Positions 17,446 through 25,666 of a stretch of 64,000 bases of DNA are shown piece by piece (position 1 is the first letter of the stretch; each line of letters opens with the position of its first letter). The translations under genes and the position numbers were made by a program. A model generated the notes under the pieces. The model saw only the letters and a list, made by a program, of their open reading frames with translations. It ran no database searches and was not told the DNA's origin. The stretch is from Candidatus Bathyarchaeota archaeon A05DMB-2 (GTDB lineage: Archaea; Thermoproteota; Bathyarchaeia; Bathyarchaeales; Bathycorpusculaceae). The stretch spans positions 62,001 to 126,000 of the forward strand of contig JAAKEZ010000001.1 in NCBI GenBank assembly GCA_018475625.1, given 5' to 3'.

Positions 17446-17476
17446 AATATGTCTTTTTATGGACATATTATAAGAA
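17446..17476 (-). promoter_or_regulatory. TATA box with palindromic operator
   Basis: AATATGTC (17446-17453 on +) and GACATATT (17462-17469) form a perfect 8-bp inverted repeat with an 8-nt spacer, ending two nt before the ATG and overlapping the TATA element of the leftward gene. A repressor bound here would block initiation. Confidence 0.6.
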
Positions 17477-17540
17477 ATGAAATATTACATCTTACGATAT
17501 AAACATTATTGCCTATTCCGAACACGAACATCCGAACAGC

Positions 17541-18014
17541 CTACAACTGCTGTAGCACGTCCGCCTTCTCCAAAATGTACCCACAGTAATGACACTTCAG
17601 CACCAGCGGTTCATCGCTTTTCACGTAAAACTTGGAAGACACAGGCTCATCACTGTTGCTCACACAAGCAGGATTCACACAGCGAACAATGCCCTCAATA
17701 ACCTTGGGAAGCTTAACCTCCAACTTCTCCACAACCTTGTAGTCGCAGATGATGTTTATCGTGGCATGCGGTGCCACTAAAGCAATACGGTTAACCTCCT
17801 GTGAATTCAACGCTCGACCTTCAATCTTCACGATATCCTTGGCTTTGAACCGTTTGCTTGGAACGTTGATGGCTATGGTCATCACCCTTTTCTCGCGTCC
17901 AGTAATCCCCAAAATCTTGACGACATCCAAAGCGTATCCGCCACTTATGTGATCAATCACGGTGCCATCCTTGATTTTGGAAACGCGCAACTCCTTGTCG
18001 CTCACAACACTCAC
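17541..18014 (-). CDS. pyrI: Aspartate carbamoyltransferase regulatory subunit
   Basis: 157 residues, normal PyrI length. PyrI binds nucleotides in its N-terminal domain and docks to the catalytic PyrB trimers through a C-terminal zinc domain, giving feedback control of pyrimidine synthesis. Seen: the N-terminal VSKIKDGTVIDHI nucleotide site, ITGREKRVMTIAINVPS, and the four zinc ligands Cys112, Cys117, Cys141, Cys144. In most archaea pyrB sits just upstream; here no pyrB is within the window on either side. Ends with TAG. Confidence 0.95.
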   Translation of the reverse strand: MSVVSDKELRVSKIKDGTVIDHISGGYALDVVKILGITGREKRVMTIAINVPSKRFKAKDIVKIEGRALNSQEVNRIALVAPHATINIICDYKVVEKLEVKLPKVIEGIVRCVNPACVSNSDEPVSSKFYVKSDEPLVLKCHYCGYILEKADVLQQL

Positions 18015-18094
18015 CGTTAAGAGAGGTATGCGTTTAGGAGAAGATAAGATTTTATGTGTTGCAGGCGAACATTGGGAAAGCAGTTAAGCTGGTT

Positions 18095-18334
18095 TTAGTG
18101 TTTGGTGGCGTCGAGCACAATGTAGAGGATGTTGTTTCCGCGAAGCAGCACGTTGCCGTAGTTGGTAAGTGGCTGTTCATCTTTGGATTCGGTTGCTCCT
18201 TCAAGAAGTATGTTCATGTGCCCATCACACTTTATCATTTTTCCCTTATATTCGCAGCCGTTTTTGAGAACAACCTCGATGTTTCCGTGAAGCTGTTTAA
18301 TAAGGACGTTTAACGGTTTTTTGCTTGGTTCCAT
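18095..18334 (-). CDS. Sm-like RNA-binding protein (LSm)
   Basis: 79 residues. Archaeal LSm proteins form heptameric rings that bind U-rich RNA. Sm1 motif is seen as GNIEVVLKNGCEYKGKM plus CDGHMNILLEGA; Sm2 is GNVLLRGNNILYI, near-canonical with the RG pair. A short acidic loop (ESKDEQPLTN) joins them. Start chosen at the second of two adjacent ATGs, 5 nt after GGTG; an upstream in-frame ATG at 18379 would add residues unlike LSm proteins. TATA-like TTTATATAC lies about 65 nt upstream of the chosen start. Confidence 0.92.
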   Translation of the reverse strand: MEPSKKPLNVLIKQLHGNIEVVLKNGCEYKGKMIKCDGHMNILLEGATESKDEQPLTNYGNVLLRGNNILYIVLDATKH

Positions 18335-18379
18335 CATAGCACCGTGTCTCATTAGAGTCGATACATGCATAAGCACCAT

Positions 18380-18676
18380 GCATCGTATATAAAAGTTTTA
18401 TGAAAGCCATCACCGCAAACCTCGTAGCATCTCAAGCTTCAAGCATGACTTCCCAGCAAGCACGTCGAAACTGCACGGTTCACAATCGGCTAAAGAGTGT
18501 TTGCGGTTTTTGTTTATAGCCCCCTTCCAGAAGTGCCTTCAACCTGATTTGCTCAGCTTTTTTTATTATTATCTAAAAAGCAATACTCTGTTAAGCTCCA
18601 TTCGTGAGAAAAAGTTGTACACGAAGTTATTGTTTTCCAGCTTCGGAGTAAACTTAAATCAAGATAGCATAAGCGA
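18380..18676. other. Intergenic stretch without gene
   Basis: About 300 nt. Apart from the promoter of the LSm gene at its left edge (rev. TTTTATATAC, around 18387-18396) and an AT-rich TTTTTTATTATTATC tract near 18560, I see no open frame, RNA or repeat. Confidence 0.5.
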
Positions 18677-18859
18677 CTATTTTTCCTCGATTTCGCCGTT
18701 TGCCACTAAGCGGTCGTAGTAAACGCGGCAAGTGTTCAGGGAAACGCCGTGTCTCTGGCAGAATTTGGCGAGAACCTCCTCGACTGGTTCTTCCCGTTTT
18801 TTCTCTTTGACCATTTCTTTTAGTTCTTGGATGTGTTCTTTGTCCATTTTCTCAGTCAT
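18677..18859 (-). CDS. Small helix-turn-helix-like protein
   Basis: 60 residues, highly charged N-terminal helix (EHIQELKEMVKEKKREE) followed by FCQRHGVSLNTCRVYYDRLVANGEIEE, which has the look of a winged-helix recognition helix and wing. It may be a minimal DNA-binding protein. No family name known to me. The coding sequence has normal codon use and ends just before an AT-rich gap. The hemerythrin-like gene is divergent, 122 nt away. Confidence 0.65.
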   Translation of the reverse strand: MTEKMDKEHIQELKEMVKEKKREEPVEEVLAKFCQRHGVSLNTCRVYYDRLVANGEIEEK

Positions 18860-18981
18860 TTTCGTCGCACCTTCGTTAATGATATTTGTTTTGGTTTCTC
18901 TAAAGAGTTGTGCTTCTGCCAGCCGCGAATGTCAACTTTTATTAGCAAAAACGCCGCCTTATTTCTACAGGTGATCCTGAA

Positions 18982-19533
18982 TTGTTGCCCACAGACCTCC
19001 TTATGAGCGAGCACAGAACCATCGAACGCATGATAAACCCAATAAACAAGCAAAGCTCCACAATCGGCAGCGCCAACAAAGTCAACACAGAGTTCATCAG
19101 CGTCACCGTGGACTTCATCCGAACCTACGCCGACCACTGCCACCACGGCAAAGAAGAAGGCATACTCTTCCGCGAACTCTTCAAGAAAAAACTGTCACCA
19201 GAACACGACGCAACCATGAAAGAGCTAATCCAAGAGCACATTTACGCCCGAACCACCACCCGCAACCTAGAAGAAGCCATGAAAGACTACACCAACGGAA
19301 ACACAGAGGCACTAAACCAAGTCCGCAAGTTCCTGAACGACTTGGCTGTGTTCTACCCCAAGCACATAGAGAAAGAAGACACAACCTTCTTCCTCCCATC
19401 CATGCAATACTTCACGCCCGAGGAACAAGACGCCATGCTGAAAGAATTCTGGGATTTCGACAAAAACCTCATCCACCAAAAATACAGCAAAGTGGCGGAT
19501 AAGATGGAAAGTTTGATGTCAAGCCCACCTTAA
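18982..19533 (+). CDS. Hemerythrin-like (HHE) domain protein
   Basis: 183 residues. Four-helix HHE fold with iron ligands in order: His in MSEHRTIERM, His in YADHCHHGKEE with the following Glu, His in QEHIYARTTT, and HIEKED later. These proteins bind a di-iron site and sense or bind O2 or NO, fitting an oxygen-sensitive cell. The start is TTG at 18982 with GGTGAT 8 nt before; ATG at 19003 is an alternative that would lose seven residues. Confidence 0.88.
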   Translation: MLPTDLLMSEHRTIERMINPINKQSSTIGSANKVNTEFISVTVDFIRTYADHCHHGKEEGILFRELFKKKLSPEHDATMKELIQEHIYARTTTRNLEEAMKDYTNGNTEALNQVRKFLNDLAVFYPKHIEKEDTTFFLPSMQYFTPEEQDAMLKEFWDFDKNLIHQKYSKVADKMESLMSSPP

Positions 19534-19665
19534 CACAGCACCGCCGAAAAATTCAAATCCGCAGCTTGCGACTAGCAAACCTGCACTTTGAAAGTTGCAT
19601 CAACGCGCAAAATTTGTAGAAGGTTATTAAAAACTGGTATAGTTGTACCGAACACACCGAAAAAC

Positions 19666-19764
19666 ATGAAGATGTGCCTATGTGGCAAATGCGGTGTAAC
19701 GGCAAAGTACGGGCTAAATGGTGGCTTGTGGTGCGTTAAAGGCAAATCTGCTGACGCAAAATAA
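19666..19764 (+). CDS. 32-residue Cys-rich micro-protein
   Basis: ATG frame encoding 32 residues with MCLCGKCGV at the start and one further Cys (LWCVKG). CxCxxC spacing suggests metal binding. An AT-rich TTATTAAAAAC about 40 nt upstream could be a promoter; no clear SD. A 93-codon frame on the other strand is regarded as a shadow. Confidence 0.4.
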   Translation: MKMCLCGKCGVTAKYGLNGGLWCVKGKSADAK

Positions 19765-19900
19765 ACGTCAAACAAAACTTGCACACTTTTTTCTTTTTCG
19801 AACCTTACCGCCGAGTCTGGATGCTGAAAACTTGGCTCGGTCGGAAATAGCATAACTTCTACAACACGGCGCTCTTTCCAGTTACACGCCTTGCTTTTGT

Positions 19901-20011
19901 TTAGTGTTTGTGGACTTGGATTCTCTTCTTGGATAACGTGTATTCAAGAAAGGCAAGCGCCAAAGAGAACGCGCCTATTCCCGCCACGATCAACGTGCCG
20001 TAATCAAACAT
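19901..20011 (-). CDS. 36-residue single-pass membrane micro-protein
   Basis: ATG at 20011 preceded by GGTG 7 nt upstream. The product is one hydrophobic helix (TLIVAGIGAFSLALAFLEYT) ended by a basic tail (SKKRIQVHKH), the layout of a small inner-membrane subunit with cytoplasmic C-terminus. A second one of similar size lies 127 nt upstream on the same strand. Confidence 0.55.
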   Translation of the reverse strand: MFDYGTLIVAGIGAFSLALAFLEYTLSKKRIQVHKH

Positions 20012-20137
20012 TTGTGTGCACCGTTTCCTGTTTTTGTCGTAGTGGGCGATCTCTTGCTTTTAAGTGTTAAGGTGTACTCTAACCGGTTTAACGTTTAAAG
20101 TCAGACCTGCTTAACCTGAGCACTGGGCTCTCCGTTG

Positions 20138-20254
20138 CTATATTCGCTTTCGTTCGCGGCTCCAAAAATAGCTTTGAAGTATTATGAAGGCTATGGCTAC
20201 TCCGAAGAAGAGTATCAGCATTGCAGCCGCATCAGAGAACGCTCTTTCGAACAT
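20138..20254 (-). CDS. 38-residue single-pass membrane micro-protein
   Basis: ATG at 20254 with a very strong purine-rich GAGGAGAAAGGAG directly before it. One hydrophobic helix (AAAMLILFFGVAIAFIILQ) then a basic tail (SREREKR-like, SRERKRI). With the similar gene at 19901-20011 it forms a pair of tiny membrane proteins of unknown role; they may be accessory subunits or stress-induced peptides. Confidence 0.58.
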   Translation of the reverse strand: MFERAFSDAAAMLILFFGVAIAFIILQSYFWSRERKRI

Positions 20255-20620
20255 CTCCTTTCTCCTCAAATATGGCTAGGCGTTGTGAGCTAAAAAGGAA
20301 ATTTCAGAAACCGAAATGACCCCGCAAAAAGAAATATTGTCTGACAGGATATATGTCGGCGGCGACACAACGCTTTATAACCATTACAACATCATTTCTC
20401 ATCTCAGCCTAAAAGGGCGAAAGGAGAAGGCTTCCATCACACTTTTTGAGTGCTATCCGCGTGGTTTTTCCCTAAATTGTCTTTGCAGGAGGGCGGACGC
20501 GAGCGCTAATCGCCAGTTTTGGCTGGACTAGCCAACCAAACATTTAAATGAAGTTTCACCTAACAAAACTCGGTTGCCCAACCACAAAGTGACGCAGCAG
20601 TCAAGCGGGAGAAACGAAGG
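20255..20620. other. Intergenic region before the ApgM-CobD-CbiB group
   Basis: About 365 nt. A 71-codon frame at 20316-20531 lacks coding features and is not accepted. A small hairpin TTGGCT-GGACT-AGCCAA lies at 20519-20535. The TATA-like CATTTAAATG (20541-20550) is a plausible promoter for the rightward genes; SD-like GGGAG precedes the ATG at 20621. Confidence 0.45.
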
Positions 20621-21859
20621 ATGCGAATTATCTTGATTGTCGGTGATGGAATGGCTGATCGCCCCATCAGAGAACTTGGCTTCCAGACGCCGCTGCAGGC
20701 AGCTAACCCCGTAAACATGGATGCGTTGGCCTCAAGCGGCATCTCAGGTTTGCTCGACCCTGTTGCAGCGGGAACAGTTCCGGGAAGCGACGCGGCAAAC
20801 TTGGAGATTCTTGGCTACGACTCCTGTGCGCTTTGCGGTGGAAGAGGGCCGTTCGAGGCGGCTGGCGCCGGGATCAAGCTTGAACCGGGTGATGTGGCGT
20901 TCAGGTGTAACCTTGCAAGTGTGAACGATGACTTGGTCTTGGTTGACGCGAGAGCAGGCAGAATCGGAAATGAAGCCCGAGACCTTGCAAAGACGATTGA
21001 AGCGATGCGGTTGAGGGATAACTCGGATGTGCAGGTCTTATATCGGCAGACTCTTGGATTTAAAGGTGCTCTGGTGCTTCGAGGCGCGCAGCTCAGCGCC
21101 AACGTTTCTGCGACGATGCCGAATGTTGGAGAACAAGTTGGTTCAGTTCAGCCTTTAGACGAGTCCGTCGCGGCTAAACGGACAGCCAGCGTGTTGGAAG
21201 AGTTTATGTGCCTTTCACACAAACTTCTTGACTCGCACCCCATTAATGAGGAGCGACGAGCCGCGGGAAAACCTCCGGCAAACATGGTGGTCCCATGGAG
21301 CGGAGCCAAACCGCAACTCATCCCGCTTTTCAGTAAGAAGTACGGGCTGAATGCTGCGTGCGTGGCTGCCGTAAGCCTCATCAAGGGCATTGCCACGCTC
21401 AGCGGCATGGAAGTTATTGACGTCCCTGGTGCTACGGGTGATTTGGACACGGATACGATTGCAAAGGCTGATGCGGCGTTGGAGGCTGTTCAGCGATGTG
21501 ACTTTGTGTTGTTACATGTGGAAGGCCCTGACGAGGCAAGCCATGACGGCAATGTACAGGGCAAAATCGCAATCATAAGGAAGATTGATGCTATGGTAGG
21601 TAAAATATTGAGCCACGTTGACCTGAATGAGGTGGGTGTCGTGTTGCTTGCGGACCATGCCACCTCTTCGATAAGCAGGGAGCACACGGCTGACCCTGTT
21701 CCAGTCGCTATCGCAAGCGCTCATGTGATTAAAGATGGCGTCTCTCAATACAATGAGCGTGCAGCTTGTAGGGGCGGTTTAAACTGCATACAGGGAAAAG
21801 ATGTGATGCCGTTGCTGCTAAAACTGATAGGCAGGCAAAGAGGATTGGACGGTGATTAA
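20621..21859 (+). CDS. ApgM-family phosphoglycerate mutase / proposed homoserine-kinase-like enzyme
   Basis: 412 residues, alkaline-phosphatase superfamily. N-terminus IILIVGDGMADRPI gives the metal Asp; GTVPGSDAANLEILGYD holds the phospho-Ser region; late metal ligands appear in LLHVEGPDEASHDGN and VLLADHATSSISREHT. Archaeal ApgM interconverts 3- and 2-phosphoglycerate without bisphosphoglycerate. However, a sister group of this family was proposed to act as homoserine kinase, and here the gene ends one base before the start of a threonine-phosphate decarboxylase-like gene. So glycolysis is the default call, with a phospho-threonine or cobalamin-phosphate role possible. Confidence 0.88.
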   Translation: MRIILIVGDGMADRPIRELGFQTPLQAANPVNMDALASSGISGLLDPVAAGTVPGSDAANLEILGYDSCALCGGRGPFEAAGAGIKLEPGDVAFRCNLASVNDDLVLVDARAGRIGNEARDLAKTIEAMRLRDNSDVQVLYRQTLGFKGALVLRGAQLSANVSATMPNVGEQVGSVQPLDESVAAKRTASVLEEFMCLSHKLLDSHPINEERRAAGKPPANMVVPWSGAKPQLIPLFSKKYGLNAACVAAVSLIKGIATLSGMEVIDVPGATGDLDTDTIAKADAALEAVQRCDFVLLHVEGPDEASHDGNVQGKIAIIRKIDAMVGKILSHVDLNEVGVVLLADHATSSISREHTADPVPVAIASAHVIKDGVSQYNERAACRGGLNCIQGKDVMPLLLKLIGRQRGLDGD

Positions 21860-22978
21860 ATGAAAATTCTAAAGAAACTTGACCTAAAGCCTTGCGTTCA
21901 CGGCGGCGAGGTTTGGGAGATTTCAAAGAAGACAGGTCTCAGAAGAGAAGACATAATAGATTTCAGTTCAAGCGTCAACCCACTGGGTCCTTCCCAGAAA
22001 GCGCTGGAAGCAATAAAGGACAGTCTATCTCAGATACCGGTTTATCCTGACTCGAATTCTACGCTTTTGCGGAAGGCAATCGCCAGTCGCTATGAAGGCG
22101 TTACAGAGGATAACGTGGTTGTGGGCAATGGCTCCACTGAACTCATCTACCTGTTCGCCGAGGCGTTTTTGGAAGATGGCGACGTTGCGGTTGTGCCTGC
22201 GCCTACATTCGGCGAGTACGAGCGTGCGGTTAGGAGAATGGGAAAGGCGGTTAATCACGTATATCTGAATGAGGATTTTCATGTTGAAGTGGACGCTTTT
22301 CTGCATGAGATGGCCGGCGCGAAGGTTCTGTTTTTCTGCAACCCAAACAACCCGGCAAGCCTTCTAACACCAAAAGACGATTTAATTGCGATAGTTGAAA
22401 GAGCGCTGGAGCAAGGCGTTCTGGTTTTCTTAGACGAGGATTTCCTCGAATTCGTTGAAGGAGAAAAACACTTGTCCCTGATTGGCAAAATAGCGGAGTA
22501 CCCTAATCTGTTTGTTTTGAGGTCGTTCACGAAGATTTACGGGTTAACTGGGCTCAGAGTTGGCTACGGAATTGCCTCAAAAGAGATAATCCAAACGTTA
22601 ACGAACGCCAAAACCCCGTGGAATGTCAACTGCTTAGCACAGGTCGCAGCAATCGCAGCCTTGGACGATGAAGAACATTTAGAGAAAACACGCGAACTCG
22701 TTAGAAATGAAAAAGCATTTTTGATGGATGGTCTCCGGAGAATTGCAGCTTTCAAGGTGTATCCTGCGGACGCTAACTTTATTTTCATGGATGTCAGGAA
22801 GTCGGGGTTCACCGCGGCTCAGCTTAAGTCGAAACTGCTAAATTTTGGCTTGCTGATACGGGACTGCAGTTCATTCCATGGATTGGACGAGTACTATGTG
22901 CGAGTGGCGGTTAAAACAAGGCGGGAAAACGAGCGGCTACTGGAAGCTTTCAAAAAGACAGTGGAAGACTATGCTTAG
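21860..22978 (+). CDS. cobD: L-threonine-O-3-phosphate decarboxylase (CobD, HisC-like)
   Basis: 372 residues, PLP-dependent class I/II aminotransferase fold. CobD makes (R)-1-aminopropan-2-ol phosphate for the cobalamin lower-axial linker. Supporting features: the early VHGGEVWEISKK (HGG is usual in CobD), FSSSVNPLGPS, the FCNPNNPASLLT block, and the PLP lysine in LRSFTKIYGLTGLRVGYG. HisC is the close alternative, but the following cbiB and the HGG motif favour CobD. Start follows the previous stop directly (TAAATG), so the genes are coupled. Ends with TAG. Confidence 0.86.
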   Translation: MKILKKLDLKPCVHGGEVWEISKKTGLRREDIIDFSSSVNPLGPSQKALEAIKDSLSQIPVYPDSNSTLLRKAIASRYEGVTEDNVVVGNGSTELIYLFAEAFLEDGDVAVVPAPTFGEYERAVRRMGKAVNHVYLNEDFHVEVDAFLHEMAGAKVLFFCNPNNPASLLTPKDDLIAIVERALEQGVLVFLDEDFLEFVEGEKHLSLIGKIAEYPNLFVLRSFTKIYGLTGLRVGYGIASKEIIQTLTNAKTPWNVNCLAQVAAIAALDDEEHLEKTRELVRNEKAFLMDGLRRIAAFKVYPADANFIFMDVRKSGFTAAQLKSKLLNFGLLIRDCSSFHGLDEYYVRVAVKTRRENERLLEAFKKTVEDYA

Positions 22979-23032
22979 CCGCCTTACGTCTTACAATCTG
23001 TTCTCTCGCATAAGCAGTTTCAACTCGGAGGC

Positions 23033-24001
23033 ATGGTCCTCATAAATATCTTGTTTCTCATGGATTCCCTGCTGATTCTACTTTTGGCCTTCGTTATTGA
23101 CTTGATTTTCGGCGAGTTTCCAGATCGCGTCCACCCTACAGTGTGGATGGGCAATGTCATCGCTTATCTTAAACCCAAAACCAGAAGCATCAACCCATTA
23201 ACTGAGAAGAGGAATGGTGTCTTCCTTTGCGTAGGTGTCATCACGCTTTTCACGGTTCCCGCATTCTTCCTACTGTGGGCGATTCGGCTAATTCCGGTTT
23301 GGGGCTGGCTGCTTTACGTTGTCGCATCCGCCGTGCTACTGAAGACCACAATAGCCATCAAATGCATGAAGCATTATACAGCTCCGATAGCTAAAGCACT
23401 TAAAAATGGAGATGTTGACGAGGCAAGGCGCTGGCTACATTTCATCGTCAGGCGTGACCCAGCAACCCTCGACGAGCGTCACATAATATCCGCGGCAGTC
23501 GAGTCCATAGCAGAAAGCACCACCGACGGCGTAACATCCCCGCTATTCTTCTTTGCCCTGTTCGGCGTTCCAGGCGCCTTCGCCTTCAGGGTAATCAACA
23601 CTCTGGACTCGATGGTAGGTTACAGGGACACTGAAAACGTGAACATCGGCTGGTTCTCGGCTAAAATGGACACTATAGCCAACTATGCTCCAGCAAGGCT
23701 AACCGCGTTTTTGATGGTTGTTTCGGCGATGCTGATGGGTGCGGATTGGAGAAATTCCCTGCGTATCCTGCAGAGAGACAAGAACAAAACCGCCAGCCTC
23801 AACGCTGGATGGACGATTTCAGCCATGGCTGGAGCGTTGAACACGCAGCTTGAGAAGCAGGGATATTACGCTTTAGGCGACGGTGAAGACATCTCACCCG
23901 AAGATGTTGGAAAAGCTTGGAGAATAATGCTGTTAACCGCCGTCTTATTCAGCGTGGCGGTGGTGGCGCCGGTTTTAGCGTTGAAAGCGCTGTTGCTCTG
24001 A
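23033..24001 (+). CDS. cbiB: Adenosylcobinamide-phosphate synthase, membrane protein (CbiB/CobD family)
   Basis: 322 residues with four to five membrane helices. CbiB joins aminopropanol phosphate to adenosylcobyric acid. Signatures: DLIFGEFPDRVHPTVWMGNVI near the N-terminus, ARRWLHFIVRRDPATLDE, AVESIAESTTDGVTSPLFFFALFG and INTLDSMVGYRDTENVNIGWFSAKMD. With CobD it forms the aminopropanol branch. GGAGG lies just one base before the ATG at 23033, so translation may start a few codons downstream (TTG at 23051 or ATG at 23060). Spacing of 55 nt from cobD fits an operon. Confidence 0.93.
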   Translation: MVLINILFLMDSLLILLLAFVIDLIFGEFPDRVHPTVWMGNVIAYLKPKTRSINPLTEKRNGVFLCVGVITLFTVPAFFLLWAIRLIPVWGWLLYVVASAVLLKTTIAIKCMKHYTAPIAKALKNGDVDEARRWLHFIVRRDPATLDERHIISAAVESIAESTTDGVTSPLFFFALFGVPGAFAFRVINTLDSMVGYRDTENVNIGWFSAKMDTIANYAPARLTAFLMVVSAMLMGADWRNSLRILQRDKNKTASLNAGWTISAMAGALNTQLEKQGYYALGDGEDISPEDVGKAWRIMLLTAVLFSVAVVAPVLALKALLL

Positions 24002-24007
24002 ATGTGA

Positions 24008-24112
24008 CCCTCTCCCCTCTGCTGTTTCAGCATAGTTTGCGCGTTTTCGGCGTCAATAGCGATAGCCCCTCTATAGTTTTCTGCAACAAACCACCAATAG
24101 GCTTCGATTAGG
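24008..24112 (-). repeat. Dispersed intergenic repeat, copy C
   Basis: Reading leftward: CCTATTGGTGG, GTTGCAGAAAAC, CTATAGAGGGGCTATCGC, TATTGACGCCGAAAACG, CAAACTATGCTGAAACAG, then GAGGGGAGAGGG. It starts seven bases after the cbiB stop. The purine-rich 3' part is shared with copy B, so the element is longer than copy A shows. Confidence 0.75.
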
Positions 24113-24204
24113 TTGGACTCAATTAAGCAGTAAGTAGTACGTTCGTTTACAAATAGTGTTAAAAACTGGAAGCACCCAAAATGCTTACGTGAAGGCTGAG
24201 TCCG

Positions 24205-24906
24205 TTGAGTTTGAAGCGCGCGGTCACCGTGTTCGTGTTAGCGGCAATCATTTTAGGATCTTTTGCAGCGCTCTTGTATCATCAGAAAAACTTTACGTTC
24301 AGCGTCTCCGAACAGTCGCCTTGCCTAGTCCACGTTTACTCGGGCATTCCCAGTTTGCGGTCCATTCAGCCTGACAATTTCTGTTTGCTGGCGGTTCCAG
24401 TGCCCGCCACCGCCTTCAGCAATACTGAGCAGCTGCCAGTCAACTCCACCCGCGCAGACATTTACACTTATATCAAGTATAACCCTGGTGTCCAGTTCAG
24501 GGGAATCTGCTCTGACTTAGGAATTTCCGTTGGCTTGGCACAGTATCACCTAGGCGTTCTCGTTAAGTCGGGTCTTGTGTCGTTCATTCGGGACGGACGC
24601 TACAAAAGGTTCTTTGCATCCAAGAAATTTTCGCAGAAGGAAATGCTGATGATTTCCCTGTTGCGGCATAAAACAGCTCGAAAGATCTTGGAAACGTTAT
24701 TGAACAAGAAGCGGTTGTCGCATGGCGAGTTGGCAGGTGAGGTTGCGATAACGTCGCAAGCGTTGACGTGGCAGATGCATACGCTTGAGAAGACTGAACT
24801 TGTTCAGCAAGTTAATGAAGGAATGAAGACTGTTTACTGGCTTGATGAAGCTGCTCTGCCGATACTGAAACAGTGCTTGACGCTTACTGCGGAGAATTCA
24901 ACTTAG
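24205..24906 (+). CDS. Membrane-tethered tandem winged-helix regulator
   Basis: 233 residues. An N-terminal transmembrane helix (VTVFVLAAIILGSFAALLY) is followed by about 60 residues and then two winged-helix domains: about 90-150 (TYIKYNPGVQFRGICSDLGISVGLAQYHLGVLV) and 155-225 (RKILETLLNKKRLSHGELAGEVAITSQALTWQMHTL). The second helices are typical MarR/ArsR-like recognition helices. Such anchored DNA-binding proteins occur in archaea and may pass a surface signal to transcription; topology would keep the HTH part inside. TTG start at 24205; the next promising in-frame ATG lies far inside. Confidence 0.75.
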   Translation: MSLKRAVTVFVLAAIILGSFAALLYHQKNFTFSVSEQSPCLVHVYSGIPSLRSIQPDNFCLLAVPVPATAFSNTEQLPVNSTRADIYTYIKYNPGVQFRGICSDLGISVGLAQYHLGVLVKSGLVSFIRDGRYKRFFASKKFSQKEMLMISLLRHKTARKILETLLNKKRLSHGELAGEVAITSQALTWQMHTLEKTELVQQVNEGMKTVYWLDEAALPILKQCLTLTAENST

Positions 24907-24952
24907 AGCCGCGCTCGCATCCTTTTAAACCTCGAAGTCTATTTTATCCTTG

Positions 24953-25609
24953 ATGAAGCTGTATTTTCTCGGCGGCGAAAACATAATCAAAAGAAGCTGC
25001 AGAAACGTAAATATGCGCGCTTTCCTTGACGCTGGAGGAGCGCCAAGCGTCTTGGTGCTCCCTTGGGCTCGAGCCTCGTTCGACAGGTCGTATCGGCGCA
25101 GGAAACAAGTGCTCGACTACTTCAGAAGCCTCGGCGCAAGCAACGTTGAATTCGCTGACTACTCTGCGACAACCGAGGAGATTTCCCGAAAAATCGGTTG
25201 CTCCGACCTTCTGTACCTCACGGGCGGTCTTACTACCGCGCTGGTGAAGCGACTTAGAAACAAGGGCGTTGCCCCCATGCTCCGCCGATACGACCGAGTT
25301 GTTGTGGGTAGAAGCGCTGGCGCCTTAGCACTTTGCAAGAAGTGCATAACCACAAACAGAAACAGAAAAGCAACCATGGTTATTGATGGGCTTGGGCTGG
25401 TGGACATCACCCTTAAAGTCCACTACAAACCCTCGAAAGACACCGAGTTGAAAAGATTATCAGAGGAGGACAGGATATTCGCCCTTCCATCGGGTTCGGC
25501 GCTTGTCTACGACGGCGGCGCCCTATCAACCATGGGCGACGTGTACCTGTTCCAAGACGGAGAAAAAGTGACCGCAAAGTTTCCGATAGCGCTAGTTAGG
25601 AAGCACTGA
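24953..25609 (+). CDS. Peptidase S51-like (dipeptidase E / cyanophycinase family)
   Basis: 218 residues, Rossmann-like serine hydrolase. The nucleophile elbow is VVGRSAGALAL, preceded by the family LLYLTGGLTTALVKRL segment. These enzymes cleave Asp-X dipeptides or cyanophycin; the exact substrate here is unknown. ATG at 24953 is preferred to a TTG one codon earlier; CTATTTTATCC about 14 nt before could be a TATA box. Monocistronic. Confidence 0.82.
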   Translation: MKLYFLGGENIIKRSCRNVNMRAFLDAGGAPSVLVLPWARASFDRSYRRRKQVLDYFRSLGASNVEFADYSATTEEISRKIGCSDLLYLTGGLTTALVKRLRNKGVAPMLRRYDRVVVGRSAGALALCKKCITTNRNRKATMVIDGLGLVDITLKVHYKPSKDTELKRLSEEDRIFALPSGSALVYDGGALSTMGDVYLFQDGEKVTAKFPIALVRKH

Positions 25610-25666
25610 GTCAAGGATTCCTTGAAACTGCAAAAGTTATAACCTCAAAAAGCAGCTTGTTCTCTG

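Noticed and set aside
19572-19853. 93-codon frame on the minus strand
   Set aside because: No start signals, odd composition, and it lies opposite a better small frame and non-coding sequence.
20316-20531. 71-codon frame before the ApgM-family gene
   Set aside because: No motif, no ribosome-binding site, mixed composition.
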